The notes under the pieces are model-generated. The model was not told where the DNA came from and searched no databases. It saw only the letters and a program-made list of their open reading frames with translations. The position numbers were made by a program, and so were the translations under genes. This document shows positions 23,640-34,833 of a DNA stretch of 64,000 nt, in pieces (the first letter of the stretch is position 1; every line of letters begins with the position of its first letter). The DNA is from Liolophura sinensis (lineage: Eukaryota; Mollusca; Polyplacophora; Chitonida; Chitonidae), in contig NC_088303.1 in NCBI RefSeq assembly GCF_032854445.1, forward strand, positions 32,063,501 to 32,127,500, read 5' to 3'.

Positions 23640-24655
23640 AGCCAAACAGCGAGATTCCTAACCTCTCTTACAATGTTAGAAGTGAGACGGAGAGATTCTC
23701 ACAAACTCCCACTATTGCAAATAACACAGAGAGATTTTCCACAAACAATGTTACAGGTAACGCAGCGAGATTCTTAAACAGTTGCAATGTTACAGGTAAG
23801 GCAGCCAGATTCCCAAACACTCTCACAATGTTACAGGTAACACAGCAATATTCCCAAACACTGTGACAATGCTACACGTAACACAGGGAGATTCTCAAAC
23901 GCTGTCACAATGTTACAGATAATACAGCGAGATTCCCAAAAGCTGTCACAATGTTACAGTAACTCAGCGAGATTCCCAAACACTCTCACAATGTTACAGG
24001 TAACACAGAAAGATCCCCAAACGCTCTAACAATGTTGGAGATAATACAGCGAGATTCCCAAACGATGTCACATTGTTACAGATAACATAGCGAAATTCCA
24101 AAACGCTGTCACAATGTTAGATCCCCAAACTCTGTTAATAATGTTACAGATGATACAGCGTGATTTCTTTTTTTTTTTTTTGATGGGTGTTTTACGCCGT
24201 ACTCAAGAATATTTCACTTATACGACGGCGGCCAGCATTATGGTGGGTGGAAACCGGGCACAGCCCGGGGGAAACCCACGACCATCCGCAGGTTGCTGGC
24301 AGACCTTCCCACGTACGGCCGGAGAGGAAGGCAGCATGAGCTGGTCTTGAACTCACAGCGACCGCATTGGTGTGAGGCTTCTGGATCATTACGCTGCGCT
24401 AGCGCGCTAACCGACTGAGCCACGGAGGCCCCCAGCGTGATTTCTAAACGTTGTCACAATATTTTCCAGTAACACAGCGAGATTTCTAAACACCGTCACA
24501 ACGTTACAGGTAACACAGGGAAACCCCAAACACTGTCACAATGTTACAGATAACACAGATTCCCAAACACTGTTACAATGTTACAGATAACACAGATTCC
24601 CAAACACTGTCACAATGTTACAAATAACACAGGCGAGATTGTGCTATTTCACTGC
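23640..24655. repeat. 40-41 bp minisatellite, about 18 units, split by a SINE
   Basis: The unit reads roughly ACAGCGAGATTCCCAAAC then ACTGTCACAATGTTACAGGTA. For example, GAGATT recurs at 23888, 23929 and 23969. Units are diverged by substitution and small indels, with degenerate copies at the left edge. The array resumes immediately after the SINE at 24169-24432. Reading frames break often, so it is not a coding repeat. Confidence 0.92.
24169..24432 (-). mobile_element. Full-length tRNA-derived SINE with 13-bp target duplication
   Basis: On the minus strand the element starts with a tRNA-like head: a box A-like TGGCTCAGTCGGTTAGCGCG and a box B-like GAGTTCAAGACC, which would drive RNA polymerase III. 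A body with GGATGGTCGTGGGTTTCCCC follows, then the tail motif GAAATATTCTTGAGTACGGC and an oligo(A) tail (T-run on the + strand at 24168-24180). The 13-base sequence CAGCGTGATTTCT flanks it exactly on both sides (24156-24168 and 24433-24445), the mark of LINE-mediated insertion. It is the best-preserved copy in the window and serves as the reference for the others. Confidence 0.95.
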
Positions 24656-24659
24656 AGGT

Positions 24660-27133
24660 ATATTGAGGGGCGAACCGGAGCAATAAGAGCCTCAGCGCCT
24701 GCGCTATTAAAACATATTGATATCTGTAATTTTGTTTATATGTGATAATGTTGAATAAATGTTTAAAAGTAGAAACATTTCAGTCTTCCCGATGCCCTCA
24801 GTGACTTTCAGATTGAAAGATGCCATGAGTGCATGGCCCGGCTATATGTGGAAAAGTATAAAAAAAGGAAGGAAATTGAAGGGGTTTGGTCCTATACAGC
24901 TATGCGTCGAAATAGACATTCGTATACCAGCTGTCAACCAATAAAGACGTGTAAATAATCAATCAATAATCGCAATGCCAATTTCCAAAACGACGTGTAA
25001 CGCAAACCATCAAAGAACTAAGAAAGTATATAAAGTATGAAAACAGGACGGAATCATGTTAAGATAAGCGGTCAACAGTTTTCAATGACGTTGTAAAAAT
25101 GTGAAATATGTTATGTGAAATCAGTATTCATATTGTGTACCATGCTGAAATATTAGTTGTCGAACAAAATTTATATTTCAGTTGCGTTTTTAGGGCAACT
25201 GTTTATATATCCAACACGATATTATATATAACATTCATTATATTATTATTTAACACGATGAATATACAGCCCCTAGCCACCGGGTGAAACGGACGCTCTG
25301 TCTATATTTACTTACAAGAGAATTATACTCATTGTAAAACTTAAGAAACTTGGAGTGATACTGTTTGATGGAATAACGTTGGTATACTAGTTTTGCGGTA
25401 ATAACTTGTGATGTTGATTGGAGTCGCAGGACATGCAGGATCTAACAAATGCTACAAGGCGAGTTATGTACACGCCTATATAGTCCAACTGCTCTATGAC
25501 TGTTAAAACGTAATGCAGAAGACACCAGACATGACACCACACTAATCCATATAGTTTAGCTGAACACCAAGAGAAGAAACCGTTTATTGTTTGTTTCTTT
25601 ATCTGTTGTTCAATTTCACGTCCAAAGCTGCTTTTGTCATATTTCGAGCATGTCCCCATGTGTATATAGCAGACTGGTCTTAATATAAAAGACTACAGCG
25701 TATAGAGAGTAAAACCAGGGTTAATTTATTTATAGCGCTGCTTCACTGAAACGTCATTTCGATGACATAAGACACGACGCATCACCAATCCATAGTACAT
25801 ATTAACAGCATGATGTATACCGATCAGTTTTCTGCTCTGCGCCAAGCGATAAGATTGATAATTTCCATAACGATGTCCCTTATAAGACGTACATGATTGG
25901 ACCAAAGCATGATCATGTTGCGACGCATACGTTCACCATGACGTACGGTTTTCTGAGGGTCCCGATTCTCAGTCCGAGGAACCTTGGACCTCACAGGTTC
26001 CGAAGTAGACACTCAACTACCTGAATTAAGTACGTATTTTTATTGTGTCTTAATGAGCTCTAGTAACGATTCTAAGACTGGATTTGCCGTGAGTCGGAAG
26101 GAAAGAAAATTTTTTGGATAATTTTATAGCCTTAACGACTGCCTCTATTAAGTAAAATTTCACTTCGTTTTGTCAGCGTGCCATGTAATGGCCTTTCACC
26201 TGTATTAACCCGAACCGAAATACCATTTCCGGTCTGCGCAGAACACGAGCTGCTCACAGATCGTAAAAATTAGCTGACTCCAGGCGTCGGTTCTAACTGA
26301 GGTGAAATGATTGTGTTCAGTTCCAGCAGCTTACATAAAATACACGTTATATAATAATTGCATTGTTTAGACGACCAGTAGTACGGGAATACCTGTTCGT
26401 ACAAAGGTGTGAGAAGTGCGAGTCATGTTCCTTATAGGCCTTATACATTCGAGGTTATAGAGATACTTCGAAAATGCAATAGCAATGTTAGACACCTCGA
26501 GTGAGAGTTTGGAAATTGCCCTGCAAGTATAACGTGTACATGGCAGGGGAATGCTAATGCATGGCACTGCGTCTATTGGAGGTGACAAAATCAAAGGAGT
26601 TCCTCTCTAGCGGTAATTTTTACAACAGTTAACCGATCCAATATTATCAGAACAATTCAAAAAATTCTAAGAAACAATAGGCACTGTTCTCAAGTGACGT
26701 TGACAGATTTCTGTTGTTGTTAAGGACTATTTGTCACCTTGCCCAATCAAAGCGTTTCGCGTCATGACCTTCGTGTGTGGTAGAGCCCCACGTGCCGCCA
26801 TAGGGACTGGGGAGAATCTCACGCTATAAGTCAACAGTCAGTCAACGCGTGCTGCACTGGACGTAAAGGAGAAAGTCAGGTGGGAGATCAAAGTGAAATA
26901 CGCTAGTTTTATTTGACTGTAACTTCAAAAGGCCACCTGTAACGTTTCTTTAGCCCGCTGTCACGTTGTTGAACCTTGTTTTAGGTTGTTGCCCTGAACT
27001 TTGTCAACAGCCCACCTAGCGATCGGGACCAGTCCAAAGCCTCGAACAGGTCACTGCTGAGCGTGGTCATCCACTCGATAGATATTGATATCCTTTTTAA
27101 TAAAATGAATGAAACAGAAATACAACATGTCTA
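24660..27133. other. Gene-free stretch
   Basis: I found nothing I can support as an exon or RNA gene. Open frames of 60-90 codons look random. The part from 26.75 to 27.0 kb is somewhat GC-richer and includes CCCACGTG, but has no further evidence. Confidence 0.5.
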
Positions 27134-27263
27134 TTTGTTTTATTTATTTGATTGGTGTTTTACGCCGTACTCAAGAATATTTCATTTATAATACGGCGGC
27201 CAGCATTATGATGGGAGGAAACCCATGACCATCCGCAGGCTGCTGATAGGCCTTCCCACGAAC
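27134..27263 (-). mobile_element. 5'-truncated SINE copy
   Basis: The tail (TTTATTTATTTG, then the complement of the GAGTACGGCGTAAAACACC motif) is well preserved. The body runs to the CTTCCCACG segment and lacks the tRNA-like head. About 20 bases around the GGGCACAGCCCGGG part are missing compared with the full copy. Confidence 0.85.
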
Positions 27264-27413
27264 TGTCTTCTTGTTTTAGATCTGCATGTAATGTCTTAAC
27301 TGAACCTTGCATCCGTCCAAAAAAATTTCTTTTACCAATGGACAGGAGTGTCTTGCAGTTCTAACGGGCACAACGAGTAGTTCTTGAGGCCATTCTGCTC
27401 GTCTGTCTATCGG

Positions 27414-27460
<47 letters not shown>

Positions 27461-27462
27461 AT
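27414..27462. repeat. (AAAT)n microsatellite
   Basis: About 12 perfect AAAT units. Such repeats often grow from SINE tails in these genomes, but the 100 bases before it do not resemble the SINE body. Confidence 0.9.
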
Positions 27463-27723
27463 GGCAAACGAAATCAATTTTTGTCGAATGCCACAGATAT
27501 TGAGAATTTGCTCTTGGTCAATCTTTGTATATATGTTTTGTTTCATTTGTTTGATTAATGCGTCAATCTGTATTTATAACTTACGCTAATTAAGTAGGTT
27601 AGATGTACAGGTGTATTCATACGAAACCTTTTCACGAAAGACCGCAGCTAAGCCTACCAGTGTTGGATTCGAACTCGCGACCTTACCGTCTAGAATTTAA
27701 CAGCCTTTTCTTGTCATTGGCTG

Positions 27724-27815
27724 TGGGGAATTCCGTGGCCGAGTGTTTAGAGTGCTAACCCGACATACTAACCCAGAAGCCTGCGGATGGTCGAGGGTTA
27801 CCCATGTAATGTAAT
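27724..27815 (+). mobile_element. Possible tRNA-like SINE head fragment
   Basis: TCCGTGGCCGAGTGTTTAGA resembles a tRNA box A region, and CTGCGGATGGTCGAGGGTTA downstream resembles the SINE body. The box B part and the tail are missing or decayed. It may be a deleted relative of the SINE at 40.0 kb. Confidence 0.45.
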
Positions 27816-28769
27816 ATAGACTGAGATTTCACTACAATCTGTGTGGTGATTAGTGCATGTGTGTGATGACAATAAATCATGTTTTTGTCGAATAACAGAA
27901 TGATAAAGGCCTATATCTTGTTCACAAATGAGAAACTCGGAAGGATATATACTCATGGCGGTAGCATGGTTATTGGGTGATTTATTGTGTAGGATACTGG
28001 ACAGCTCAATTTTGTCCCCGAAACAGGTATATATATGCAGGAGTAAAATTTACTCTGACCACCCAAATAGCCCGAAATAATGTCTTAGTGCTGATTGTCA
28101 TTTTGTAATGTAGATGGTACGATATTGTTTGTACATAATAGTACCAAAGCAATATTAGGCGTTTGGTGGATATCGGTTTATAGCGCTGCTTACGTGATGT
28201 CATTTAATACTGCTCTTGAGGTCAGCATGGGGTGACGAATCCTTTATTGCACCACCAGAAAACCGAGGTCACAAGTGTTGCAACAAACCGAAACGGCATT
28301 GTCCGTGTAATACAATAAACCGTCGCTTCGCTCATGCGTTTATACGATACACGGTGTGGTTCGCGTGCCAAATTAATGTAGGTAATAAAAGGATTTTTGT
28401 TGAGTCACAACGCAGAAACAAGCCATATCGTCATGCGATCCAACTGTGTATACGCGGATAACGGTAATGTGTTGTCGGAAAACCAAGGTGTTTTCATTCA
28501 GAACGCATTATACAAGGATCGGCAGAGTAATAATCAGGCGTTCGTTCGATATGGTTTGCACCTTGTAAAAAGACGAAGTGGGACGATGTGTTTGGCTTGA
28601 GAAGTGAAAGTTTTTTAATGATGTTTTAGCAAAGTGTAAATTACTCGATATGTGAAATACAGAATGACGCTGATAAAGTTTATAATACATTATTGCGGCT
28701 TGTGCGATCTCATTGATTCTTTCACTTGTCTGGCAAAATTTTAGGGCGTATGTGTCCATTTGCATATTT

Positions 28770-28848
28770 ACCATAATTCTGGTCGCCCTCGCAAAAGTGA
28801 AATATTTTTGAGTACGGCCTAAAACTCCAATCAAATCAATAAATACAC
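28770..28848 (+). mobile_element. SINE 3' fragment
   Basis: Begins at the ACCATAATTCTGG part of the body and keeps the tail: GTGAAATATTTTTGAGTACG followed by AATCAAATCAATAAATA. A typical 5'-truncated copy. Confidence 0.85.
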
Positions 28849-29698
28849 TTTACTGAATAAGATCAGTTTAAAACCACCGCACCATCAGCTGTTGGCTGAC
28901 AAACTCTCTGAAATAAAGCCACGGCTGAGCCAAGGTCGATTCTTTCAAGGCTGAACTTTGCATAGTTCGAACGTGCATTTTCAATGGAGACAAATTTAAT
29001 GGCGGAGGAAACCGGTGTGGCCTGAGGAAACCGTTGACCTTTGGCGAGTTAATGGTGAACTTCCAGGAGTGACATACGTCATGTTGGAGTAAGACTCGCC
29101 GACTTCATGTAAGAGCACACATCACATTATTAACATAAAGACCCCAAGAATAATGAAACCTGAGAAGTTCCCGGTTATAGAAAGGTACTGAACGACTTCT
29201 CCACGTGTTTGAAAAACAAGCAATGGGAAGGACTAAAAGGTGTTATGCTAAGATGGATGTATCAAAAGCTGTGAAGCCATAAAATGAGCATTATATCGAC
29301 GTTTTAAATAATGAACCAAAACTCGCTTTGTGGAATCCTGGATTCTAACATGGGTATATAGTGCCAATGGGTATATAGTGTCGATACCAGACTTACATGT
29401 TGAAAGGGCCTTTCCGTACTCTTCAAGTTGGGTTCTAGTCTATGTAATATATATAAATATAGGCCTGTTTCATAATTTTCTGCAATCACAATACCTGCTT
29501 CATAAGGTACAATGATCAGGTTTCTTGGCACTTTTCCCGAAGTTCACACCAACATGGACACAGAGGTAGGGTAGTCAAGTGAATCCATACATAAATTAAT
29601 CTCTGTAGATTACACGGAAAAAAACCGGTGTCACTAAGCCAGCATGAATACGAATATATACTCTCCAGCGTCACCAACGATACTTATGGCTCTTTGTT

Positions 29699-29795
29699 TT
29701 ACTGGTGTTTACTGGCGGTACAGAAAAATATTTCCCAGATAACGGCCAGATTTGTGGGTGAAGGAAACCGAACATCCAGGGTAATGCGAAACAAC
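29699..29795 (-). mobile_element. Decayed SINE-like fragment
   Basis: GGTGTTTACTGGCGGTAC, AAATATTTC, ACGGCCAG and GTGAAGGAAACCG follow the same order as the reverse-oriented SINE tail and body, with many changes. Probably an old or divergent relative. Confidence 0.45.
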
Positions 29796-29857
29796 TGCAA
29801 CACCATGCAGAACGATGAAAAGAAATCCTCCTGCCATGTACCAAAACCTCCATAGAA

Positions 29858-30240
29858 ACAGCAATGCATTTTGTATGCAAGACAGCAATGTGAAACCCAA
29901 ACACAGGTAGAAAGGCTTATAAATGTAACTCAAAATGTTTCCTTCGCCCAAAACACCAGACGTACAGCAATGCATTTGCATGCAAGGCAGCAATGTGAAA
30001 CCCAAAGACAGGTAGTCAGGATTATAAATCTAACACAAAATGTTCGCTTGGCCCAAAACACCAGACATACAGCAATGCATTATGCAGGGCAGCATTATGA
30101 AAACCAAAGACAGGTAGACAAGCATATAAATGCAAGCTACAAACCAACAACACAAAATGTTCTTGACGCCCAAAACATCAGGCAGACAGCAACATATAAA
30201 ATTTAATGTATACTGCAAAACATTCCAGCCGCCAAAAATA
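29858..30240. repeat. ~106-bp tandem repeat, three and a half units
   Basis: Units start with ACAGCAATGCATT at 29858, 29964 and 30069, and a decayed one (ACAGCAACATA) starts at 30186. Spacings are 106, 105 and 117 bp. Shared phrases are GCAGCAATGTGAAACCCAAA, GACAGGTAG, ACAAAATGTT and GCCCAAAACACCAGAC. Overlapping frames on both strands are produced by the repeat and are not a gene. Confidence 0.9.
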
Positions 30241-33198
30241 CCATGTAAATAGGACGAAATATAAATGTGAATTGCAAAACCACAACAAAGGACAATCCGC
30301 CTCCCAAAAAGGCCAAGGTTGATGAAGGTTGTTCGGCCCGCAAAGGAGCAAGTGACGACGTAAAGCTATGACACGGCCATGCAGGTGACGCTGTTCTCCA
30401 GTCATTAACATATATAAGACACAACGTGAGAACTCATTTGCTGTGTCAACGATGCACACTAAACTAACATGACAGTTGTCTCAGGTGTAGATTCACATGT
30501 CAGCTGAAGTTAATTGCCAGCACTTTTGTCTCCGTATAAAAAGAATATATATCGCTCATTGTTTTATTTCAGACGGCTAATAATGACGCATGAAATGGCT
30601 TCTGAGTTCCTCAAAGATATATATGCAGAGAACATCTTCTGTATACCTTCCTCCATACATAATCGCATGAGGAAATAAAAACAACAAATATAGAAAAACA
30701 AAGAAAAAAAACGGCATGAAACGATTTAGGGAGTGGGTGTGTTTTTTTAGACCTCTTTAGATTGTCATGCAAAGAGTTTGAAAGCATGCCTTGGTTTAAT
30801 GATGAAACGTTTTACTGAGAAGAATGGAATCCTGCATCTGTGTCAGTGAGTGTATATGTACAGAAATGAAATGAACGTCTGTGTAAAAGTGTTGGGTTAT
30901 AAATTTACAAACAAAGACAGATGGCCCGAAAATGAGATTAGCTTGTGTTAACAAAACCTTCTTTCGACTCACAATTGTGCGCCGCCACTTTTTCTTACGT
31001 ACATTTTTACGTTTATTATGTCCCGTAGGCTATATCATGTATACAGTCCAGAACCGTTGGCATATTAAAGCTGTCAGTGAACATAAGTGAACATAAAGTG
31101 CGACGGTACAAGTATTAATTTGCACGATTAAATCTTCTCAGGCAACGCATAAAGAGCAGGCGCTAAAGCCGATAGTTTGTATGCATATATACCTGTAAGG
31201 AAGTTACCTGGCGGGCCTATCAGTGAAAACAGGTGGGTAGAGGTGCGGAATGCGCCAGCTAACAACCATATAAAGCCGCCTAAGGTGGCGAATTTAGAGA
31301 GCCTATCTTACACCTGACTCGAGGCGTTGCTTTTTTGCTCGACTCTTCCAGGATTTCTGGCGCCTCTCTACAATTTCATGGCCCGTGGGTATTCTTTACA
31401 AGTCCGCTATCTTGTCCTTGCTGTCTGTTTATTATTTGTTTTCGTTTTTGCTGTCTTCATTCACATTTCAGCAGCCCAATGTTCTCGTCACTCGTACTCC
31501 ACATTACCAGGTATTATGCGGAATCGCGGATTAATCTACCAGACATATACGTTTTTTTTCAACGCCAGTTCACAATTCACATTATTTTTTAATTAATGAG
31601 TTATACAACGTGTTTTATACTTTTCAATACATTTTCACCTGGCTCCAATTAGCCGTCAACACACTAATTAGCCGGTAGATTTATTCACAGCAACATGTTT
31701 TCATGCAGATGTAAACAATCCTCCGCTGATAAAAGCTTCTAACATGCTTTTATCTGTTTGCTGTGAATTTATTTACGCTAATTAAAAGGATTGTTAGCTG
31801 TGACACGTCTTATATTCTTTGAGCTATGTCCCTTTTTTCTGTCATAAATTAAACAAAAAGTATAAAATGTAGTGAGTACACGCGGCCGAGTTGAATCAAA
31901 CTTATTTTGCGAATGCCATGTCAGATAATCTGTGAGGTAGAACTTACAAATTTTCATGATGACGTTTGCTGAAACGATTAAACAAATATACTTTTTTCTC
32001 TGCATTGTAAAGATTTGCCAATTTGTTATCGTTGAATTATCAGTTCTACCATCCGAGAAACAATTGATTTTTGCGGTAGGCGGTAGAACGTGATTATCCT
32101 GCTTGACAAGGGTCGCTTAGTACAATGATCATTTGATGAGACGTGAGGTGATAAACAACTCGCCGTCTTACCACAAACAGCTGTCTCTTTGAAACACAAG
32201 ATAACAGAAAACCCACAAAGGCACATACAAACACGAATATGAGTTGACAGAATATTTCATTCATGATCACCTTTTAAGTACAAACAAATACCCCCAGCTA
32301 CAAACAAACGACTGATGTAGAATGGCTATTTAATGTTCATTGTTTAGTGCCCTATAAGAGCGCTTTTGTGATATCAGAAGCTAGTGTCACAGGAAAAAGC
32401 AGTTATTGGGGCCCAGCAGCGACAAAAATACGACAGTCTGGTCTGTTTGACATGTAAATACATATGTTTATTGGTTAGAAACACAGAAATGGGAGGAGCT
32501 TATTACAGTATACCTGTAGTAGAACGGTATATTAGATAATTGCTTTTTATTGGCTAAAGTGATGACTGACAGCGGATTTAATCCACGGAATGTGCGCATT
32601 GATGTGAACATTGTCAACAAGAGTATAGCTATGTATTATATAGAGGAATGAAGAATAACTGAAACGAAAAAGAGGAAGCCTTTTAGATTACAAGCCGAAT
32701 GTCAGTTTTGTATATAAATAAGAATGAAAAGCTTGTATAAGATTAGTATAGAAACAGTTTGGAAAAGTAAATCTCATAATACTAGCAGGTGATATCTAAA
32801 TGCATATAGTTATAAAGGACGAAGGTCAGACAATATATAGTGTCCCTGGACAGCTCTGTACTGGAAAATAGAGAGATGACATCCCTAAACGAGTAAAGAC
32901 GGATCAAGACCCAAGAGAACGTTTCACACTGGTACAGGCTGTAGTGTAAAGAGACGCAGATCTGTTAAAAGCATAGCCAAATACAAAAGGGAACATTAGC
33001 ATGTTTATTCATTTATTTGGTTGTTGCACCAGTATATAAATATTAAAAGAAAACAGAGGTCGAGGTTTAGGGAAGTGAAAAATATAATGCAGTATAATTT
33101 GTCAAGTATACACTCTGCCCAAAATATTGGCAGGCACTAATATAAACACTACACCTAAAAATTAATTTGTTAATTTTAACTGAAAATCTTTCGTCTCA
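30241..33198. other. Gene-free stretch
   Basis: No supported exon. Two overlapping + strand frames at 31.33-31.6 kb are hydrophobic by chance (T-rich DNA). A homeodomain-site cluster with an inverted repeat at 31.59-31.80 kb is listed separately. Confidence 0.5.
31586..31800. promoter_or_regulatory. Candidate homeodomain-site cluster with inverted repeat
   Basis: AATTAGCCG occurs twice (31647-31655 and 31666-31674), TTAATTAA at about 31591 and GCTAATTAAAA at about 31778. An imperfect inverted repeat pairs 31666-31694 with 31758-31783: both arms contain AATTAGC and TTCACAGCAA, with about 60 bases between. This is suggestive of a homeodomain-responsive element, by inference only. Confidence 0.3.
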
Positions 33199-34412
33199 GA
33201 CCCTACTAAAAACCTAGTAAGGAAAGAGCTGATGGTAACACTAACTAAACCCTAATCAGAAAAGAGTGGATGGTAGCCCTAATTGAAACCCTAATAAGAA
33301 AAGTGCTGACAGTAAACCCTAATAAGAAAAGAGTGGATGGTAACCCTAATTGAAACCCTAATCAGAAAAGTGCTGATGGTAACACATCTAAAACTCTAAT
33401 AAGAAAAGAGTGGATGGTAACCCTAATTGAAACCCTAATCAGAAAAGTGCTGATGTTAACCCTGACTAAAACCCTAATAAGAAAAGAGTGGATGGTAACC
33501 CTAATTGAAACTCTAATCAGAAAAGTGCTGACGGTAACCCTAATTGAAACCCTAATAAGCAAAGAGTGGATGGTAACCTTAACTAAAACCCTAATAAGAA
33601 AAGAGTGGATGGTAACCCTAATTGAAACCCTAATAAGAAAAGAGTGGATGGTAACCCTAATTGAAACTCTAATCAGAAAAGTGCTAATGGTAACCCTAAC
33701 TAAAACCCTAATAAGAAAAGAGTGGATGGTAACCCTAATTGAAACGCTAAACAGAAAAGTGCTAATGCTAACCCTAATTGAAACCCTAATCAGAAAAGTG
33801 CTGATGGTAACTCTAACTAAAACCCTAATAAGAAAAGAGTGGATGGTAACCCTAACTGAAACCCTAATAAGAAAAGAGTGGATGGTAACCCTAATTGAAA
33901 CCCTAATAAGAAAACAGTGGATGGTAACCCTAATTGAAACTCTAATCAGAAAAGTGCTAATGGTAACCCTAACTAAAACCCTAATAAGAAAAGAGTGGAT
34001 GGTAACCCTAACTGAAACCCTAATAAGAAAAGAGTGGATGGTAACCCTAATTGAAACCCTAATAAGAAAAGAGTGGATAGTAACCCTAATTGAAACTCTA
34101 ATCAGAAAAGTGCTAATGGTAACCCTAACTAAAACCCTAGTAAGAAAAGAGTGGATGGTAACCCCAATTGAAGTCCTAATCAGAAAAGTGCTGACGGTAA
34201 CACTAACTAAAACCCTAGTAAGAAAAGAGTGGATAGTAACCCTAATTGAAACCCTAATCAGAAAAGTGCTGACGGTGACCCTAACTAAAACCCTAATCAG
34301 AGAAGTGCTGATGGTGACCCTGGCCAAACCCTAATAAGAAAAGAGCTGGTGGTAAGCCCTAATCAGAAAAGAGTTGACGGTAACCCGAAATGAAACCCTC
34401 TAATAGGAAAAG
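33199..34412. repeat. 39-bp minisatellite with telomere-like CCCTAA, about 30 units
   Basis: The unit is GTGGATGGTAACC + CTAATTGAAACCC + TAATAAGAAAAGA (39 bp) and carries up to two CCCTAA hexamers, the complement of the animal telomere repeat TTAGGG. Two main variants alternate (GAGTGGATGG and GTGCTGATGG), and a four-unit block of 156 bp is duplicated at 33804-33959 and 33960-34115. Edge units are more diverged, and decayed copies extend to about 34510. Because 39 is a multiple of 3, both strands stay open for about 310-320 codons with a 13-residue period. I judge this an artefact, not a gene. Confidence 0.95.
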
Positions 34413-34754
34413 AGTCACACTAAGATAATGAGAGTTGATGTCCCTATAACGAAAAGATAGTAGTCCTAGTAGTCCCAAGTGAAGACCTTATAAGAGAAGA
34501 GATGGTTTGCACAGTGGAGACTTCACTGAAGGACATTGAAATGTTGTTCCACCAATTTGGTGCGCACGCTTGCACGTCTCATGTGAGAAGTTCGCCAGTA
34601 GCGTGCCAAAAGCCAAGGGTTAACCCTGGGCGTACTGGTTTTCCCAACAAATATAAGATTTGTCATCATCGCATGAGTTAAATATTTTTAAACATGGTGT
34701 TGCGCAACAATAAAATACATAAGCTAATAGCATCCCCAACGGAAAGTCTTAAAA

Positions 34755-34833
34755 GCGACAGTGTTGGTAGCGGTCGTATAAGTGAAATATTCGTGAGTAC
34801 GGCGTAAAACACGAATCAAATAAAAAATAAATA
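34755..34833 (+). mobile_element. SINE 3' fragment
   Basis: GGTCGTATAAGTGAAATATT, GAGTACGGCGTAAAACACGA and ATCAAATAAAAAATAAATA match the tail of the full SINE. The body to the left is too decayed to place. Confidence 0.85.

Noticed and set aside
24370-24432. Possible tRNA gene
   Set aside because: The box A and B-like sequences belong to the SINE head. The element continues into SINE body and tail and is flanked by a target duplication.
23640-24655. CRISPR-like array
   Set aside because: Repeats are contiguous without unique spacers, are diverged, and the context is an animal genome.
29671-30218. Overlapping frames on both strands around 29.7-30.2 kb
   Set aside because: They follow the ~106-bp tandem repeat and a decayed SINE. 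There is no independent coding signal.
31327-31596. Two overlapping hydrophobic frames on the + strand
   Set aside because: T-rich DNA yields Phe/Leu-rich frames in more than one register. No start context or family.
33362-34334. Two overlapping long open frames (306 codons +, 321 codons -) with a 13-residue repeat
   Set aside because: Both come from the 39-bp tandem repeat, whose period is a multiple of three. Openness on both strands, no domain and no splice or start context argue against a protein gene.
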